This document shows, in pieces, positions 47,011 to 59,839 of a stretch of DNA of 64,000 nucleotides. The notes below the pieces were generated by a model, which ran no database searches, was not told the origin of the DNA, and was given only the letters and a program-made list of their open reading frames with translations. Position numbers and translations under genes: made by a program. Each line of letters starts with the position of its first letter. Positions within the stretch are counted from its first letter, which is position 1. Source of the stretch: Atherinomorus stipes (taxonomy: Eukaryota > Chordata > Actinopteri > Atheriniformes > Atherinidae); the NCBI GenBank assembly GCA_023101725.1, contig JALJCO010003968.1:62001-126000 (forward strand), given 5' to 3'.

Positions 47011-49996
47011 AAAAATAAAAAATAAAATAATGATTAGAAGTCTCGTTCTGGAGGTTGACTAGCAAGAATGATCTTCTGTATCTTTCCGTCTTACAGAAGA
47101 CCTGAGGTATTTTCCTTTCATATTTTTTAAGCACTTTTTTTTTTAGATTTTTGTAAATTTTACTTGTTAAAGCATGATCTTTTCTGACAGACATTCTACT
47201 GTCTTGCTTTGAGTATTGATCCATTTAGTGATAAAAGACACAAACCCATCACCGTGCACAAGCTTTGACACCAATTAGTTCCCTTAGAGATCACTCACTA
47301 AGCCAATTAATCGATCCAAGTCTTCAAGCTTGTTCATTATGTTTTGATGGATTATAAGCAGCTGATTTGATTCTGTTCAGTCTGAAAGTTTAATGTCTCT
47401 CTGGGCCAGTTGAAGAGGTCAACAGCTCTTCTAGGTGCTAATGGACTCTCTGGAGGTCTGGTTGTAAAAATAATAACCTGAGGTACCTGTCAAAAGGGCT
47501 CTCTTCTAGAGGTTGCCATATGGGCTCTGAAGAGACGAAGAGAAGGTAAGAGAGGAGTAAAAAGAACAGAAAGAGGGAACATTTTCATTACAGCCTTCAA
47601 TGTTGGTTTCTATAGCCTCTGGGAATCCTAGTAACAGATCTGGCACTAGTGCCTTAGCCCCCATGTGATCCAATTACCAAACTCCTTTAGCTTTTATGTC
47701 CATGTGAGACATGTCTCATGAGTATCTGCTGTCACACAGCTGCAAGGCAGCCAAGAGAAAGAATTATATCTACAGTAAGAACCATTCAGTTTTTTTCCCC
47801 CATTTCACTTGTACCTAGTTTACCTTTTACGACTAGTATAGTTCAAATTAAAGTAGATGTGGTTTGTGTAACAAACTTGTGTGTGAATTATCTCCCACCT
47901 CTGATAGATTTTCTGTTCTGGTTTACTCTCTGTTCTCACAGTGTCCCTTATTGAGCAAAGACGTGCAGCTATTTCCAGTGAAGGAGTTCTAATAAACCCA
48001 TTATGCATTACCCATCTGATTAAAGCGATGGAGCATTTTCGTAGATCCAGGTGTTTTCCTCAGGTGTTGGCAGGAACCAAAAGAGATTTTAGATCCATGA
48101 GGTGGTCAAACTTTCTTACAGCATGTTTTTCTTGCTATGTGACTCGTGCATTGCAAAAAAAAAAAAACATATTTCCCTATGATTTGACCATATTAAGTGT
48201 GCTAACTTTGTCTGAGTCAAAAATTCCATTTCTTTGGTTTAAATTCTCAAAACACACACGTGTTATAAAAGAGAAATTTGCTGGAAATTCTAAATAGTTT
48301 TGCTCATGGTGGTTTAATTTTGATGTGCTGATTAAAATTATGGCCCTTTGCTCATCTGATTACAATTTACCGGACTCATTTTCACAGTGAGTATTTTTTT
48401 GCTTCAGGGAACTCAAAACAGAAATAAAATACAGACTTGCACCTTAAATATAGACATTTGCACAATGGCTCAAACTGTTAGCAGTTTGAAACACAGCATA
48501 ATCATCCTTTTTTCCTCTCAGTTGGACAGCACTTGGCGAGACTGAAACATGGTTTAGTCACATTCTTAAGAAGAAGCTACAGTATATACCACGTCGTGAT
48601 ATTTTCTACAAAGTGGACATATAATCAAATCAACTCCTTCCAAAGTATTTTTGGTTCAGCTTTGGCCGCAACTTTCTGAATATCTTAATCTGAATAACAT
48701 AAATATCTTTATTATAACTGAAACATTTTCAGATTATTGACAGTCATTTCTAGTGTAGTCCAACTCTCCCTTTCAATGCTCTTTCAAAAACCTATATGTT
48801 TTAACAAGGATTGAAAGGTTGAAAAACAGCAGGGCACTTTAATTGTCTCTAGGGATGATAATGTAGTCATCTGCTCTCCATGTCACTTCACATTCTTCAT
48901 TTCATATTTTGTCTCTTGCTCACTGGTTTTCTTTGACCTTTCTTTGCTTTCTTTTCCTTGCGCACACATAAGCATCTTGTCTTTTGGCTTTCTCCGACCT
49001 CCCTCCGTCCAGTCACCTCCCTCCCTATTGCTTGCCTGCTGTCTCAGTTGCACTGACCTCTCCATATCACACAAGCTGTCAGTGACACACTATGAATGTC
49101 CCTCGACACTTATACAACTCAGACACCCTACAGGGTTTCCATTTGCACAGAGACAATTTCGGTTTTTATAGTGGGGTTTGTTGGAGCTGGAGAAAAGCCT
49201 GCAGTCAGAATAGGCCAAAGTTAAAGACACAAATGCCCTAAAGAGAATTGTGTGTGTTTTGTGTGTGTGTGTGGCTCTCTGTCTCCTTAAAAGGGTGGCT
49301 TACTCAGCTGTGGAGGCAATCTGAACTTTCCTTTTGGCCATTCTGCTGTCTGAACTAACCATCTACCATCCTTCCAACAGCTTGACAGGAACACATATTC
49401 ACTTGTCAAGTAACTTCAGTGGATATATTCTTTTTTTTCCTCGAAGAGAAATATTTTAATTTGCAACAATAGCCTATTGCAGGAGTAGTTAACTGTGAAT
49501 AAGGAAAACAAAAATGAAAGTGCTTAGCAGCTCACAGTAGGACTGCCTATTATTGCTGCTGCACTAAAAAAAAAAAAAAAATGCACTATCTTCAGCACCA
49601 TGGAGAGCACCAACTTCCCTCATTGTGATTAACAACCTCACACACATAACCCCCACTCACTTATGTATGGAGTCATTTTATGTGGAAATATTGTTAAAAT
49701 GGTGTTTGGTTTAAGCTGAAAGAGAGGGTGCAGTGGTATTAGTGGTTGGTGGGATGTCAAGTGTGAAAAATTTGTTTAAAACTCATAGCTGACACATTTT
49801 AAATATCTATATGGCTGCTCATGTTTAGAACATTTTCTGACATTTACATGTAATGTGGGAATTTACACAAAACTACAATCTAATTGTTAACAGCTTCGTT
49901 AGAGGTCACATATAAAGATTAAACTGAAATATTATGTCAAAATCCAAATATTAAATGGAAGTCTTCATGTTAATTCTAAACATTTAATGTGAAATC
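47011..49996. other. Non-coding, nothing recognised
   Basis: Mostly AT-rich single-copy-looking sequence, with A-runs at 48155-48168 and 49567-49581 and a short GT run at 49261-49272. No gene supported. Confidence 0.45.
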
Positions 49997-50283
49997 TACA
50001 GTCGTCCTCAGAATTATTCACACCCTCCAATTAAAGAAGGGAAAGAATCAGCTGTCAGTTAAATAAGTTGAAATTGACAAAAAGTAATAAAATTCTATGA
50101 AAATTATTGTGCTCCAAAAGAAATGAAGTAAACAAGCATGATGGGGCTCAAAAGCTAAAATTTTGTGGAGCAACACTTTGAGGCAATCACTGCAATCAGG
50201 TGTTTTCTGTGATGTTCAAAAAGATTTCTACACCTGTTGACAGGTATTTTGGTCCAATGTTCATGGGAAAGGGGCTCTAATGG

Positions 50284-50314
<31 letters not shown>

Positions 50315-50464
50315 TTGAACCGCAATTCAAAAGCAATATTCACTTCACTGAATTATAATTTAGTAATTTTTTATTTCTTAGTTTCTTTAGTTTCGTGCTA
50401 TTTGAATTACCATTGTAAATTAAGCCTAATCGTGGGGTATGAATAATTTTGAGGACGACACATA
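49997..50464 (-). mobile_element. Tc1/mariner-like non-autonomous element, copy 2
   Basis: Inverted copy of the element at 3360-3883. Left end TACAGTCGTCCTCAGAATTA; the right side, complemented, gives GTCGTCCTCAAAATTATTCA. Shared interior text includes GAGCAACACTTTGAGGCAAT (complement of the copy-1 text), GACAGGTATTTTGGTCC and an ATT microsatellite (50285-50314) replacing a different stretch in copy 1. No transposase. Confidence 0.75.
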
Positions 50465-52004
50465 TACTTGTTTAATTTATATCTAAAGAAAATATACAAA
50501 TTGACTCCATTCATTTGCTGTTACATCAGTAAGTACACAAGCAGAAGCACACACTCAACCATTACAACACTGTTTAATAGTTAAATGATGCTGAACTCAG
50601 TCAAGGCTGGTGTGCTCCCAGCTGCCGATGCTTGATAATGGCTCAGACTTGTGAGATCTATACAGTAGATTTAATTTGAACTCTTTAAAATACATTTTCA
50701 CACACTTTCTGTATTGTTAATCAACCTAATTAGTTAGCGACTTTTGCCAGCAAGATGAGGACCACAGCAAGGTTATCCCAGGTACAAGTTATACAGAGCA
50801 TGTGTGTCGTGATTCTTCCACCATTCTAGAAAATGGAAGGGATTACTTGAAACACTGCAGAGCTTTAAAGTTACAGCTAAAATCTGCCTGCCTGTGAACT
50901 TGTGTGGGTGGTAGCTGAGTTAACCCAGACTGGTGCTCATGGGGGCTGTATGATCAAGTCCAGTTCACATGGCTCCAGAAAATCTACTGGAAGAGTAAAA
51001 GGCACCAAGGGCTTAAGGGGCAAATCATGCCTCGTACCCTAGATTTTCTTGTGACATGGTGTCCCACGGTGCCATTGCTGTCCTCTCATCTTTGAGCCTT
51101 TACTTGTTGCAGCACACTTGCACAAACAGAAAAAAAGAAAATAAAGTTTTTTTTTATGTTAATTGAAAAGTATTGATAGCAAAAAATATCCAAAGGCTCT
51201 GGAATAACTTGTGTATTGATTATTTTAAATCGATGTTAGTTTGGAGCTCCTCAGCTGTTTTGCAGTTTTAGGTTTTCATATTTCTGTGCATGTGGGTGCA
51301 TTTGCACTTTCACAAGTGTGCACTCAGTCCATGGGATTGCCTACAGAAAGCTCAGAGGCAAAGGGTTTCAGGGCTAGATGGCTGAGGGGATAAAACGCAG
51401 CCCAGGGAAATGATGCTCAAACAAAAAGGATTGCTCGATTTCCCCTGAATAAAAATTCCACATGATGTGGATTCTGGTATCATCAGTATATATTTATGCT
51501 TGAATTTTCCTTTACAAGGATTTGCGGCACCTGTAGTGGTGCTTTGATGAGCTTGGTCATAATATACTTCAAGCTTTTATGTAAATATCAAAGAGTTTTA
51601 GGAGAAAAAAAAAGAAAAAAAAATCCAAGAAATTGTGTTCATATTCTGCTTGCATGGCCATTCCTCCTTAGCTTTGATTTATTGTGCCATTAATTCAATG
51701 AGTCCAAAAGAAATGCTCACACTGCCAGTTGACTCAAAGCTAAATACCACAGAAACATCAGTCACTGATACTTTCAGTGTTTCCATATTGACTGGACGGA
51801 CATTTGAATTGGACAATTCTATAAAATGCTGCAGATGCCGTGCCAACAATTACCCCAAAACTGCCGATCCAAGTCTGTAAAGATCCAACTGCTCTTTAAG
51901 AGCTCCTGCACCCTCATCAAAAAAGAAGCTTTTCTGCAGCTCCCGAAAAATGTGTAAAGAGGGAATTAACGGGGAATAATTAAACTATTGCTTGGTACAG
52001 CACC

Positions 52005-52056
52005 CTCTGTCTCCTCTTTAATGCTCGGCTTCTTGAGCATTAAAGAGGAAACAGAG
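52005..52056. repeat. 22-bp near-perfect hairpin, 8-base loop
   Basis: Left arm CTCTGTCTCCTCTTTAATGC then TC; loop GGCTTCTT; right arm GAGCATTAAAGAGGAAACAG then AG. Only one of 22 positions is mispaired (C against A). The arms contain no known transposon end. Too compact for a typical microRNA precursor but long for chance. Confidence 0.88.
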
Positions 52057-53884
52057 ATTGTTAAATTAATGCAACATCACTGAGAGGAATTTCCTGAAGA
52101 AGACATGCCTGCTTAGTGATTGAAATCTCAGCTGAATGCAAATGAGAAGTGCCTGCACAAAGGGACCCTCAGGCTTCCCTGGTTTTACAGGAAAAAGCCA
52201 CAAGTATTCCCAGGAGAAAACACGGCGCCTCAAAGTGAATTCAACTGCTCCTGGTCAAAAGTCATTTGCACCTAAAAGATTAGATTTACAGAAGAAGCTT
52301 TGAATGAAATGTGTACAGCTCAACCTCCAGAAACGAAATGCTTCTAATGGGATTCCAGCATTTACCAGTGTTTTCTGAGCTTTGAATTTGTCTGAGGAAA
52401 AATGACTGATGCTAGAGTTCCGGTTATCTGCACCATCCTCAGATTTTTACTGTGCGATCGTCATCCATCGTAGCCTTCATGTCACTGTGTTCTCTGCATG
52501 TGCACACAGCTCGTGTCTTTTTATGGCAGCTGGCAGGATATTTATCTGTGCTAATTAGTAACAAATAGCACGCATGATCTCATGTCTTTGTAAGAGCAGA
52601 GGTGCAAACAAGTCTGTGATTTTCTAAGTCTGAGCATGCTCAAGAGCATTTTTATAATTGAAAAGAAGAAGGGAAATATTGTTTCAGCACTTCTTTTCTG
52701 TATAAACATTATTAGTGTGGGTGCATACAGATATTTGAAAATTAATACTTGAAAAAAACAGAGTAATGAAGAGTAAAAGACTTGTAAATTGCTAGTTATG
52801 AAACCCAATTAGACAAGTGCCTGCAGTCATTTTTCCACTTTTTCTCACTTTGCTCCTTTCTTTGTTTCTACCTATTAATGATGTGGCTATATAGTACTTG
52901 CAGAAAAATACTGCCAATTTAAATGTGCTTTAACACCGAGAACACACATAAACACCCACACATGACCCCAAACTTCGATATGTGCAATTTTGGGTTGGCC
53001 ATTTCTCACTAAAATGACTGTTGGGGATCGGGCATGACTCTTTGTAATACCTCTTAATCACCCTTCTGTGTGGAGTGTCTTCTCTCCTGCCTGAACCCTG
53101 GCCCCTCGTTTTCTCCGGGGGCTGCAGAAACAAGATGAGAGGGAGAATTAGTGCTGTGGCAGGGGCTGATTATTAGAGAGCTTCTGCTCAGAGCTTTTCC
53201 TCATAGCAAGAATACAGTAAGCCAAGTGGTGCTAGTAATGACTTAATGTGGATTAGCTGCCCATGTTTATGTACATGTCAATTAGCTTTTTAAAGCAAAT
53301 TTCTGCTGTCAAAGACGGATAGACTTAATATGCAAAGATACAAATATCTTGTTTTCAATGTGCTTCATGTCTTTTGAATTACACACTACCAAATAAATGG
53401 CTAAAATACAAAACAATGTACTATTTTATTAAGGTGACTCTTTTGCTGGTTTCAGATGAACTGACATGGTATGGTTGTTTTAGTCCTCAAAGACTTTTTG
53501 CTGTTTTCAAAGATCAAAATGAACTTTTACTAGAAATATTACTGTATTTAGAAGTAGTACTATCACAATACATTGTTAGAAATTGAAATGGGTCACAGCC
53601 TTAATTTTTGCTTTTAAGTAGTAATAACGAAGATGACTAATTAACTTTATCTGCAGTAGCCGTGCATACTTTCTCACTTTAATCATGTAAACAGCCTCAT
53701 TTCAAAATATAAGATGCAATCAAGACAAAAGTTGTGAGATGGTATCAATTTTTGTGTGTGTGTGTTTTATTTCATATGGGAAGTGCTCAGGTGAAATGAA
53801 ACCTGTAAACATACTGTACATCCATTGATATTCAAGCTGAAAGCATGTGTTTGCTTTTATGTTGGATTCTGACCTTATTTAACA

Positions 53885-53936
53885 GTCTAAAACTAAGAAT
53901 GTATTATTTTGTCTAAAACGAAGAATGTATTATTTT
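53885..53936. repeat. 26-bp tandem duplication
   Basis: GTCTAAAAC(T/G)AAGAATGTAT followed by TATTTT, twice in a row with one difference. Confidence 0.9.
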
Positions 53937-54989
53937 GTGTTTACCTTTGCTAAGTTGAGCTAAAAGTAGAAAAGTTGGACAATAAAGTTCCAGATTATGA
54001 AATAAATAAAACCTTATCTCTAAAGCACATGTAATCATGTCATTTACAGTATCTTTTTGTATTTTAGACCAATAGTAGTTTACTGTATGTGACAATATCA
54101 GTTCAGCTAATCTGTAAACATTTTGATGACTGTCTGTATATCTTATATTTACAGTATTATTTGTATATTAGATTATTTGTAGTTTGTTATGTGATGTGGT
54201 TTTAAATGTGTGTACCGGCCCGGGGACAACAGATGGAAATTAGCAATAGCTAACTCTGGTACAAAACATCCGCTGCTGTGATATTCTGTGGTATTTAGAT
54301 AATACTGAGACTGGGCTCTCTACATGAACACCCTCCTCCTCCAACCTCCTTATAAGCCGTTATAAAATTTGTAGTCGTTGTGCAATGTTGCATTTATGCC
54401 AATTACATGAAATTTAACATGTCAACATGTTTGCGGTGGAAAAACAAAGGTGTGAATGTTTTTGGAGCACTGAAAAGACATTTAATTATTTTTGAGCATG
54501 AGTGACAGTTTGAAAACTGCAGGAATTATACGATTTAAAAGGTACAGTACGCAGGCACCTGATAATTGTTTAACTCAGAAAGTATAGTACAGTATTTTTA
54601 ATTATTTAAAATTTCCTAATAAATTTCTGTTTTGTGCTGTGGACCAGTGTTGCCAGCATTTTCTGGTGTGAGACTGCATTCTTTCTAATCGTAACCCGGA
54701 CCATGTATTTTTAATGCTTAACCCTGAGAATTCACTGGTGAGGGGGAAGTAAAAGCATGTGAAATTTGTGAGTGAGAGCAAAACCGAAAGATGTAAGAAC
54801 GGTGGAAAGGATTGTGTGGGTCGCAGGCTCAGGTCTGATGATTAGAAATCTGTGGACTAAGTTCTCTGTAAGTCTTAACATCTATTTTCCACATGGTTAG
54901 GATTTCGCCAGATTAAATCTTTGTTTTTTTTGTCAATTCATTTTCCATTGTCTGAGGATTTCTCTGAACTTGTGCTGATTTTCACATGA

Positions 54990-55350
54990 TCTGTAGAAGC
55001 AAGACCCCCAGCTGTGGCCCTTGGCTTATTGAATATCCCTGAAACCATTAGTTGGGACTTAATCAGCACAGCAGCCAATTAGAGGATATTGATGGAAAGC
55101 TTTTCTCTCTTTTTGGGAGGGGGGCTGTTAAGCTCTAGGCAAGAAATGTCCAATGACTGTTGTTAAGTGACAGGTGAATTATAGCTTACTGCCTCCAGTG
55201 GTATTACTCCTCAGCTCCATTCCAATTGGTGCAGACGGACCCCACTAATGGATTTAACGGAATAATTGACAGCTGTCAGTGAAAAGCCTTAGCTGACCCT
55301 CGGAACTACCTTGTGCGCAGAACATTGGAATAAATTGCAAATTGGATTGG
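54990..55350. promoter_or_regulatory. Candidate enhancer or proximal regulatory block
   Basis: Repeat-free sequence with a perfect 12-bp palindrome TGACAGCTGTCA (55267-55278), the known paired site for TGIF/MEIS-type TALE homeodomain proteins with an E-box core CAGCTG. Nearby ATTA/TAAT cores (ACTTAATCAGC, CCAATTAGAGG, CACTAATGGATTTAAC) add to the enhancer-like texture. It lies about 500 bases upstream of the candidate first exon ending at 55865. Function is inferred. Confidence 0.4.
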
Positions 55351-55577
55351 GGAAAAAAGTCCTTAGTGGATGAGGGGCTTTGTTGACTTTCCTGCTTTCT
55401 TGTTTCTGGCGTGGACATGTCGCGAGACATCCTGTTGAATACGTTCTACTGTCTATGAGAGCTTACACGAGGAAGGCAGGTGCATAGATGTGGTGAGAGG
55501 AGGGGCATCGGAGCTTTAGCCGGTCTCACCTTTCATGACCGCTGTAATAAGATTACCTGCCAGGCACGTCATGTCCA

Positions 55578-55625
55578 CGGAGAGAGAGAGAGGGAGAAAG
55601 AGAGAGAGTAAGAGAGAGAGGGAGG
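55578..55625. repeat. Imperfect (GA)n array
   Basis: Purine run of GA units with AAAG and TAAG interruptions, just upstream of the candidate first exon. GA arrays are frequent in vertebrate core promoters and 5' UTRs. Confidence 0.85.
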
Positions 55626-55639
55626 TAGAGAACGAGCAA

Positions 55640-55865
55640 CTTAAACGGGGCCACTTGATCCATGCCGTTATCTCACAGTAGACCCTGGCTGCAGACCCCC
55701 GGTGGAGTGTTACTGCCTTGCTGTGTCGGGCGCTAAAGACACCGTGGCAGCAGAGTGCTGATGAGCCCGTGTGAGGAGGCTGTAGCTGCACAGCCAGCCG
55801 GTATTTTGTGCCTCCGTTGCACGGACCAAAGGATTTCTCTTGACTACTTCGGAAGCTAAAACATG
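55640..55865 (+). other. Candidate 5' exon: ATG abutting a splice donor
   Basis: A GC-richer stretch ends with AAAACATG at 55858-55865, immediately followed by GTAAGA, a good splice donor. The ATG has A at -3 and G at +4, a fair Kozak context. No repeat is recognised between 55630 and 55865. If real, this exon would be 5' UTR plus the start codon only, with the coding sequence continuing in an exon beyond 64000, because no downstream exon is visible here. A first exon that supplies only the initiator Met is known for several vertebrate genes. The gene cannot be named. The alternative is chance co-occurrence of ATG and GTAAG in ordinary intergenic sequence; the start coordinate is a guess. Confidence 0.33.
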
Positions 55866-56282
55866 GTAAGACATTTACTTTTTGTTTGCCGAATAATTGT
55901 CAATACATTCGTGTTAAATACCCACATGGGCACTGCAGTACACGCGTTTCCCCCCCGACTGTTCCCCTCGTGAAGTGAGCTCTTTAAGCACAGATTAGAT
56001 GCTCTTTTGGAGGTTTGCATCATTGCCAGTATACTCGCCGTATCATGTCACTGTCCTGTCGGGAAATGAGTAATCCATAAGGTTCCCCTCAACTCTACAC
56101 TGATCTGTACGGCTAATCTCTTGAGACTGAAGTTTTCTAAGACTAACAGAAAGCACCATTGCTCAGTTATCCAACGGGTGATATCCCATTAATACCAGTA
56201 GTCAATGTTTGCCCTCACAGACTACGGTTGTGATGACTGCGGCAGTTTTTGAATATTTCAAGTGTGTGCTTTGATTGTGAAC
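55866..56282. other. Sequence after the candidate donor
   Basis: Would be the start of intron 1 if the exon is real. No element recognised. Confidence 0.4.
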
Positions 56283-56293
56283 ATATTTATATA

Positions 56294-56379
<86 letters not shown>
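56283..56379. repeat. (AT)n microsatellite
   Basis: Almost pure AT run of nearly 100 bases with two TTT interruptions at the left. Confidence 0.95.
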
Positions 56380-56381
<2 letters not shown>

Positions 56382-59300
56382 CTACTGTCTGCCAATGTGT
56401 GTGCCAGTTCGGCACCTGCTGTTCTTATTAGATGATTTCCACATCTTGCCTCATATGCATATCAATAAAGGCAATGAAGCATGCATATTCATGTAATAAC
56501 TTCCTCTGCCACTGTGAACAGCAGCCTTTGCGCTGCAGGAGAAAATGCACTCGCCTCCAAAACTTCACTCACTCTTCATATGTCGACCCGCAGCAGCTGG
56601 ATTGATTTGGCCCTCCAACGCCTGCTGATATGGTTTTGAAACAGCCCCACTGATTTTCGAATGTCGAATGTATTCAAACAATTGCGCTGAAAATGGAAGT
56701 GATAAAGTGCCGTTTAAAGCAATATTAACTCCACGTGACTGTGACCGTTTTCTTTTTAAAGAAAGAGTTTCAGAGAAGCCCCCCCCCCCCCCATCGACAA
56801 AACATCACATTCTGTTCAGCCACGCTTAACAGAATGTGGATGATTTACGATTTAGTGTTGACGATATATATTTTTTTTTCTTTTAAACATTTGGTGCAAA
56901 AACTTGATGCTTACTTTGAACCAACTGCTGCGTTGGTTCAGGTTCAAACGCATCCACTCTGGATGGATTTTTCTGTTTTTAGTGCTTTTGGTGCAAATGG
57001 AAAGGAAGAATAGGGCTATATTAATGACAGCCACTCCTTTTAGCTTCTCTCACCTCTTTCTGTGACACTTTGATTTGACATGCAGTAATTGATATTCCTT
57101 ATTCCTGTTGTCCCTGCTCTGACAACTCACAATATTTCTGGTGAGAATGCGGTTCAATTTTTAGCCACTTTACCACTGAATTGTAGAAAACCATCAGGAA
57201 CACCTGCAGGTGGACCTTGAGTTAGACTGTGTCTGTCAAACTCTATGTTTCTTTGAGAAATGGTTTCAAAGTGGCTTTTATCTACAAGCACATTTTTAGA
57301 TCAGAAGTAAGGGCTTGGGTGGCCTACATGTTTGCTTTTAAATTCATAGTAATCTGTACAGGGACTTTACCGGCGTTAGGCTCCTTTCCTTAGGTAATCA
57401 AGTTGAATGAATGTAGGCTTGCTGTTTTATATACAGCTTGAAATAGTTCTATGTCCGAATTTGATCTAGTGTGGGTATACATGCTTCTGTTTGTTTGTTT
57501 AGCTATACATCCAGGCATACAGTACAAAATCTGATGTATTTTCCCCTTTAAATAAAGTGAAATAGCAGACCTTAAAAAAGATAGCAGAGGTGCTGTATGT
57601 TGTCCTCTGGGCCAGTCTTCAGGGGATTGCTTTACGCATTGCAGGTAGCCAAGAGCCATGCAAGATCCTCAAGACCATGTGCTCTCATATACGGATTATA
57701 AAAGTGACCAGATTCTGAAAGACAACATAAAAGTGCCTAGAAATGTCATACCAGTGACAGGAGCTAACTATTGGGTCCAAAAAAAAATGTCATTCACCAA
57801 GAGGCCCTCAATGAAAAGGCTTTGAATTTGAATTCCCTCATGAAATTCTAATTAAATACATTTTACCACAAGTCATTAAAGTAGCATTAGATAAAGCACT
57901 GAGTGTGATGGTGTTTCCTCTAAAAAAATAACTACTTTTTGAGTAGATATTAAGCCTCGGAAAGAGAAATATCTGTAGTACCCTAATGTATCCACCTTTA
58001 TGTGTAAATATGCTCCTTTTTGGATCCAGAAATAGTTTTATTAATGAAAATATTTCTTTTACTTTCCCAAATCTGTGTTTTTCCTTTATTTTTTATTTTT
58101 GTCACATGCAGAATGAATCTTTACAGCAATTCTCTGCAGCTAAGTCTGCTATGGGGACCATAGAGAAGGAAAATCCCTGAATGGTCACGGAAAGTCTAAT
58201 ACTGCAGCTTTGCAATCCCCCCCCCCCCCAAAAAAAAAAAAAAAAAAATTGAAAGACCCTATTGTTAGAAAGCCAGGCCACCAACGTAGCTTTGCTGATA
58301 CTGATTTCTGTGTTATTAATATAGCAACCTTTGTGGAAAGCTTGATCATGTCTGGACACGGAGTCTAATCTGATCCCTTGCAAATGTCTCTGCTCTAAAA
58401 ATCAGATTTGGGAAACAAATCTGATTTGCCTGCAGTCTGAGCATGGCCTGAGACATGGATAAGATGGCATTAAATTGGGATTAAGATGCTGAACTTTGAA
58501 GTTTTCTTTAGGCAAGTGTTTAGTTGCAGGAATATATGCCGCCTAATAAATGAGCTACTCCTTTTCTCCTGTGGTAGTTGCACTGAGAAATAAGATCTTT
58601 ACCTCTAGCATGGGCATCAGGAATGGCAAAAAGTATTAACCATCTTTATTGAAAAGACAGAGGACCGGCAGCTCAAGGCAGCTTCTCTTTAAGTATTAAT
58701 AGAGCCTAACTAAGGGGTCATAAAATACTCTGGTAAGTGAAGTCAACTGGAGGGGATCATTTCAGCCATGTTGAAGGATCCTGCAGAGTAAAAGTGACAC
58801 TTTTTTCAGACCAATTTCAAATGAAAAATGAGGAAAGCCTCAAGGGTGCTGTGCATACAGGTGGTCGTCGTAATGAGACGGATCTTTCTACTGCATCGTC
58901 AGCCATGACTTCATGTGCTGTTGCAGGTTATTTAAGCTGAAGCTAGCCTTTAAACAACTGGTTCCCTCTGTTACTTTATCCTGAATATGGTTCAATTTTG
59001 AAACTCAGGCCCAACATTTCACAATTTCACACTCCAAGACACATCAGATCACTTTGGGTGAGCCGTTTCATTTTGTGTTCAGCTTTTTATTACATATGTT
59101 CACACAAGTGCTTGATAAAATAGTAATTAACGACTGCTGTGCTGCTATGATTGACTTATGTGATATTGTCTCCTGCATCAGTGCCCCAAACAAAATGTTT
59201 TCTTGTGTTGTAACAAATGGGACCGCACTAATTCTACAGCTCTGGAGTAATGAAAGTATAATCCAATCAAGGAGTTTGAAAAAGCTTTAATTTTAGGCTT

Positions 59301-59432
59301 TATTAGTTATCTCGAGCGTGTGTGTTAGCTACATCTGAGCATCACTTATAACTGAATCAACTAGCAATGGCAGCAGTGGCACCATCTATTTGTGTCTTTA
59401 AAAACGTTTTGGTTAAAAGTCGTGTGTGTGTA
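56380..59432. other. Non-coding, nothing recognised
   Basis: C-run at 56780-56792 and a C-run joined to an A-run at 58207-58249. A hairpin is present at 58399-58427. No gene or complete element. Confidence 0.45.
58399..58427. repeat. Perfect 12-bp hairpin
   Basis: AAATCAGATTTG, loop GGAAA, CAAATCTGATTT. Perfect stem. The motif ATCAGATT recurs in the repeat at 59840-60035, so it may be debris of the same family. Confidence 0.8.
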
Positions 59433-59560
59433 GGGCTGGACAATATTGACAAAAAGTGTACTGATATAAAAAAAAATGTATTGATTGAAATCAATATTGA
59501 TAAGTTTTGGAAAAAAATAATAGAATGTAGTCCGGCCCTGGCCTGGGTGCTGGCAGCTTA
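59433..59560. mobile_element. Single hAT-like end (fragment)
   Basis: TAGGGCTGGACAATATTGAC followed by repeated ATTGAT/ATCAAT motifs resembles the left end of a hAT MITE. No right end or duplication was found. Confidence 0.35.
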
Positions 59561-59839
59561 GATGTTAATCCTGCAAGTTCTGGATATATCAGATAGTACT
59601 AGCACTAGCAGTAGTGTAACTTTGCACACCCTCTCACTTAGGTGTACACACTGAGCCGTCTGGACCACATAATCCCACAGCGCATTCATCAGTTTCCAAG
59701 TTGATGTGCAATCAGAGCCACAAAAATACGATTTTACTGTTCAGTCCATTGTTTACAGTCAGTGTCCATCTCCTCTGGTGCAGAAGCCCGTCCGTCTCGT
59801 CTCACAGGAGAGGTCAGATCAAATGCAAGATGCCTGCAC

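Larger units (their letters stand above)
50465..54989. other. Repeat-poor non-coding sequence
   Basis: No element boundary or coding domain recognised, apart from the hairpin at 52005-52056 and a 26-bp tandem duplication at 53885-53936. The segment about 52060-52330 is repeat-free and balanced in composition and could be conserved. Contains no tRNA or rRNA. Confidence 0.45.

Noticed and set aside
46790..47224. 144-codon minus-strand frame
   Set aside because: Crosses a LINE 3' tail and A/T runs; K/F/Y-rich composition without motifs.
55516..55791. Minus-strand 91-codon frame next to the candidate first exon
   Set aside because: The SLSLLLSLFLPLSLS part is the GA array read backwards. No gene-like features.
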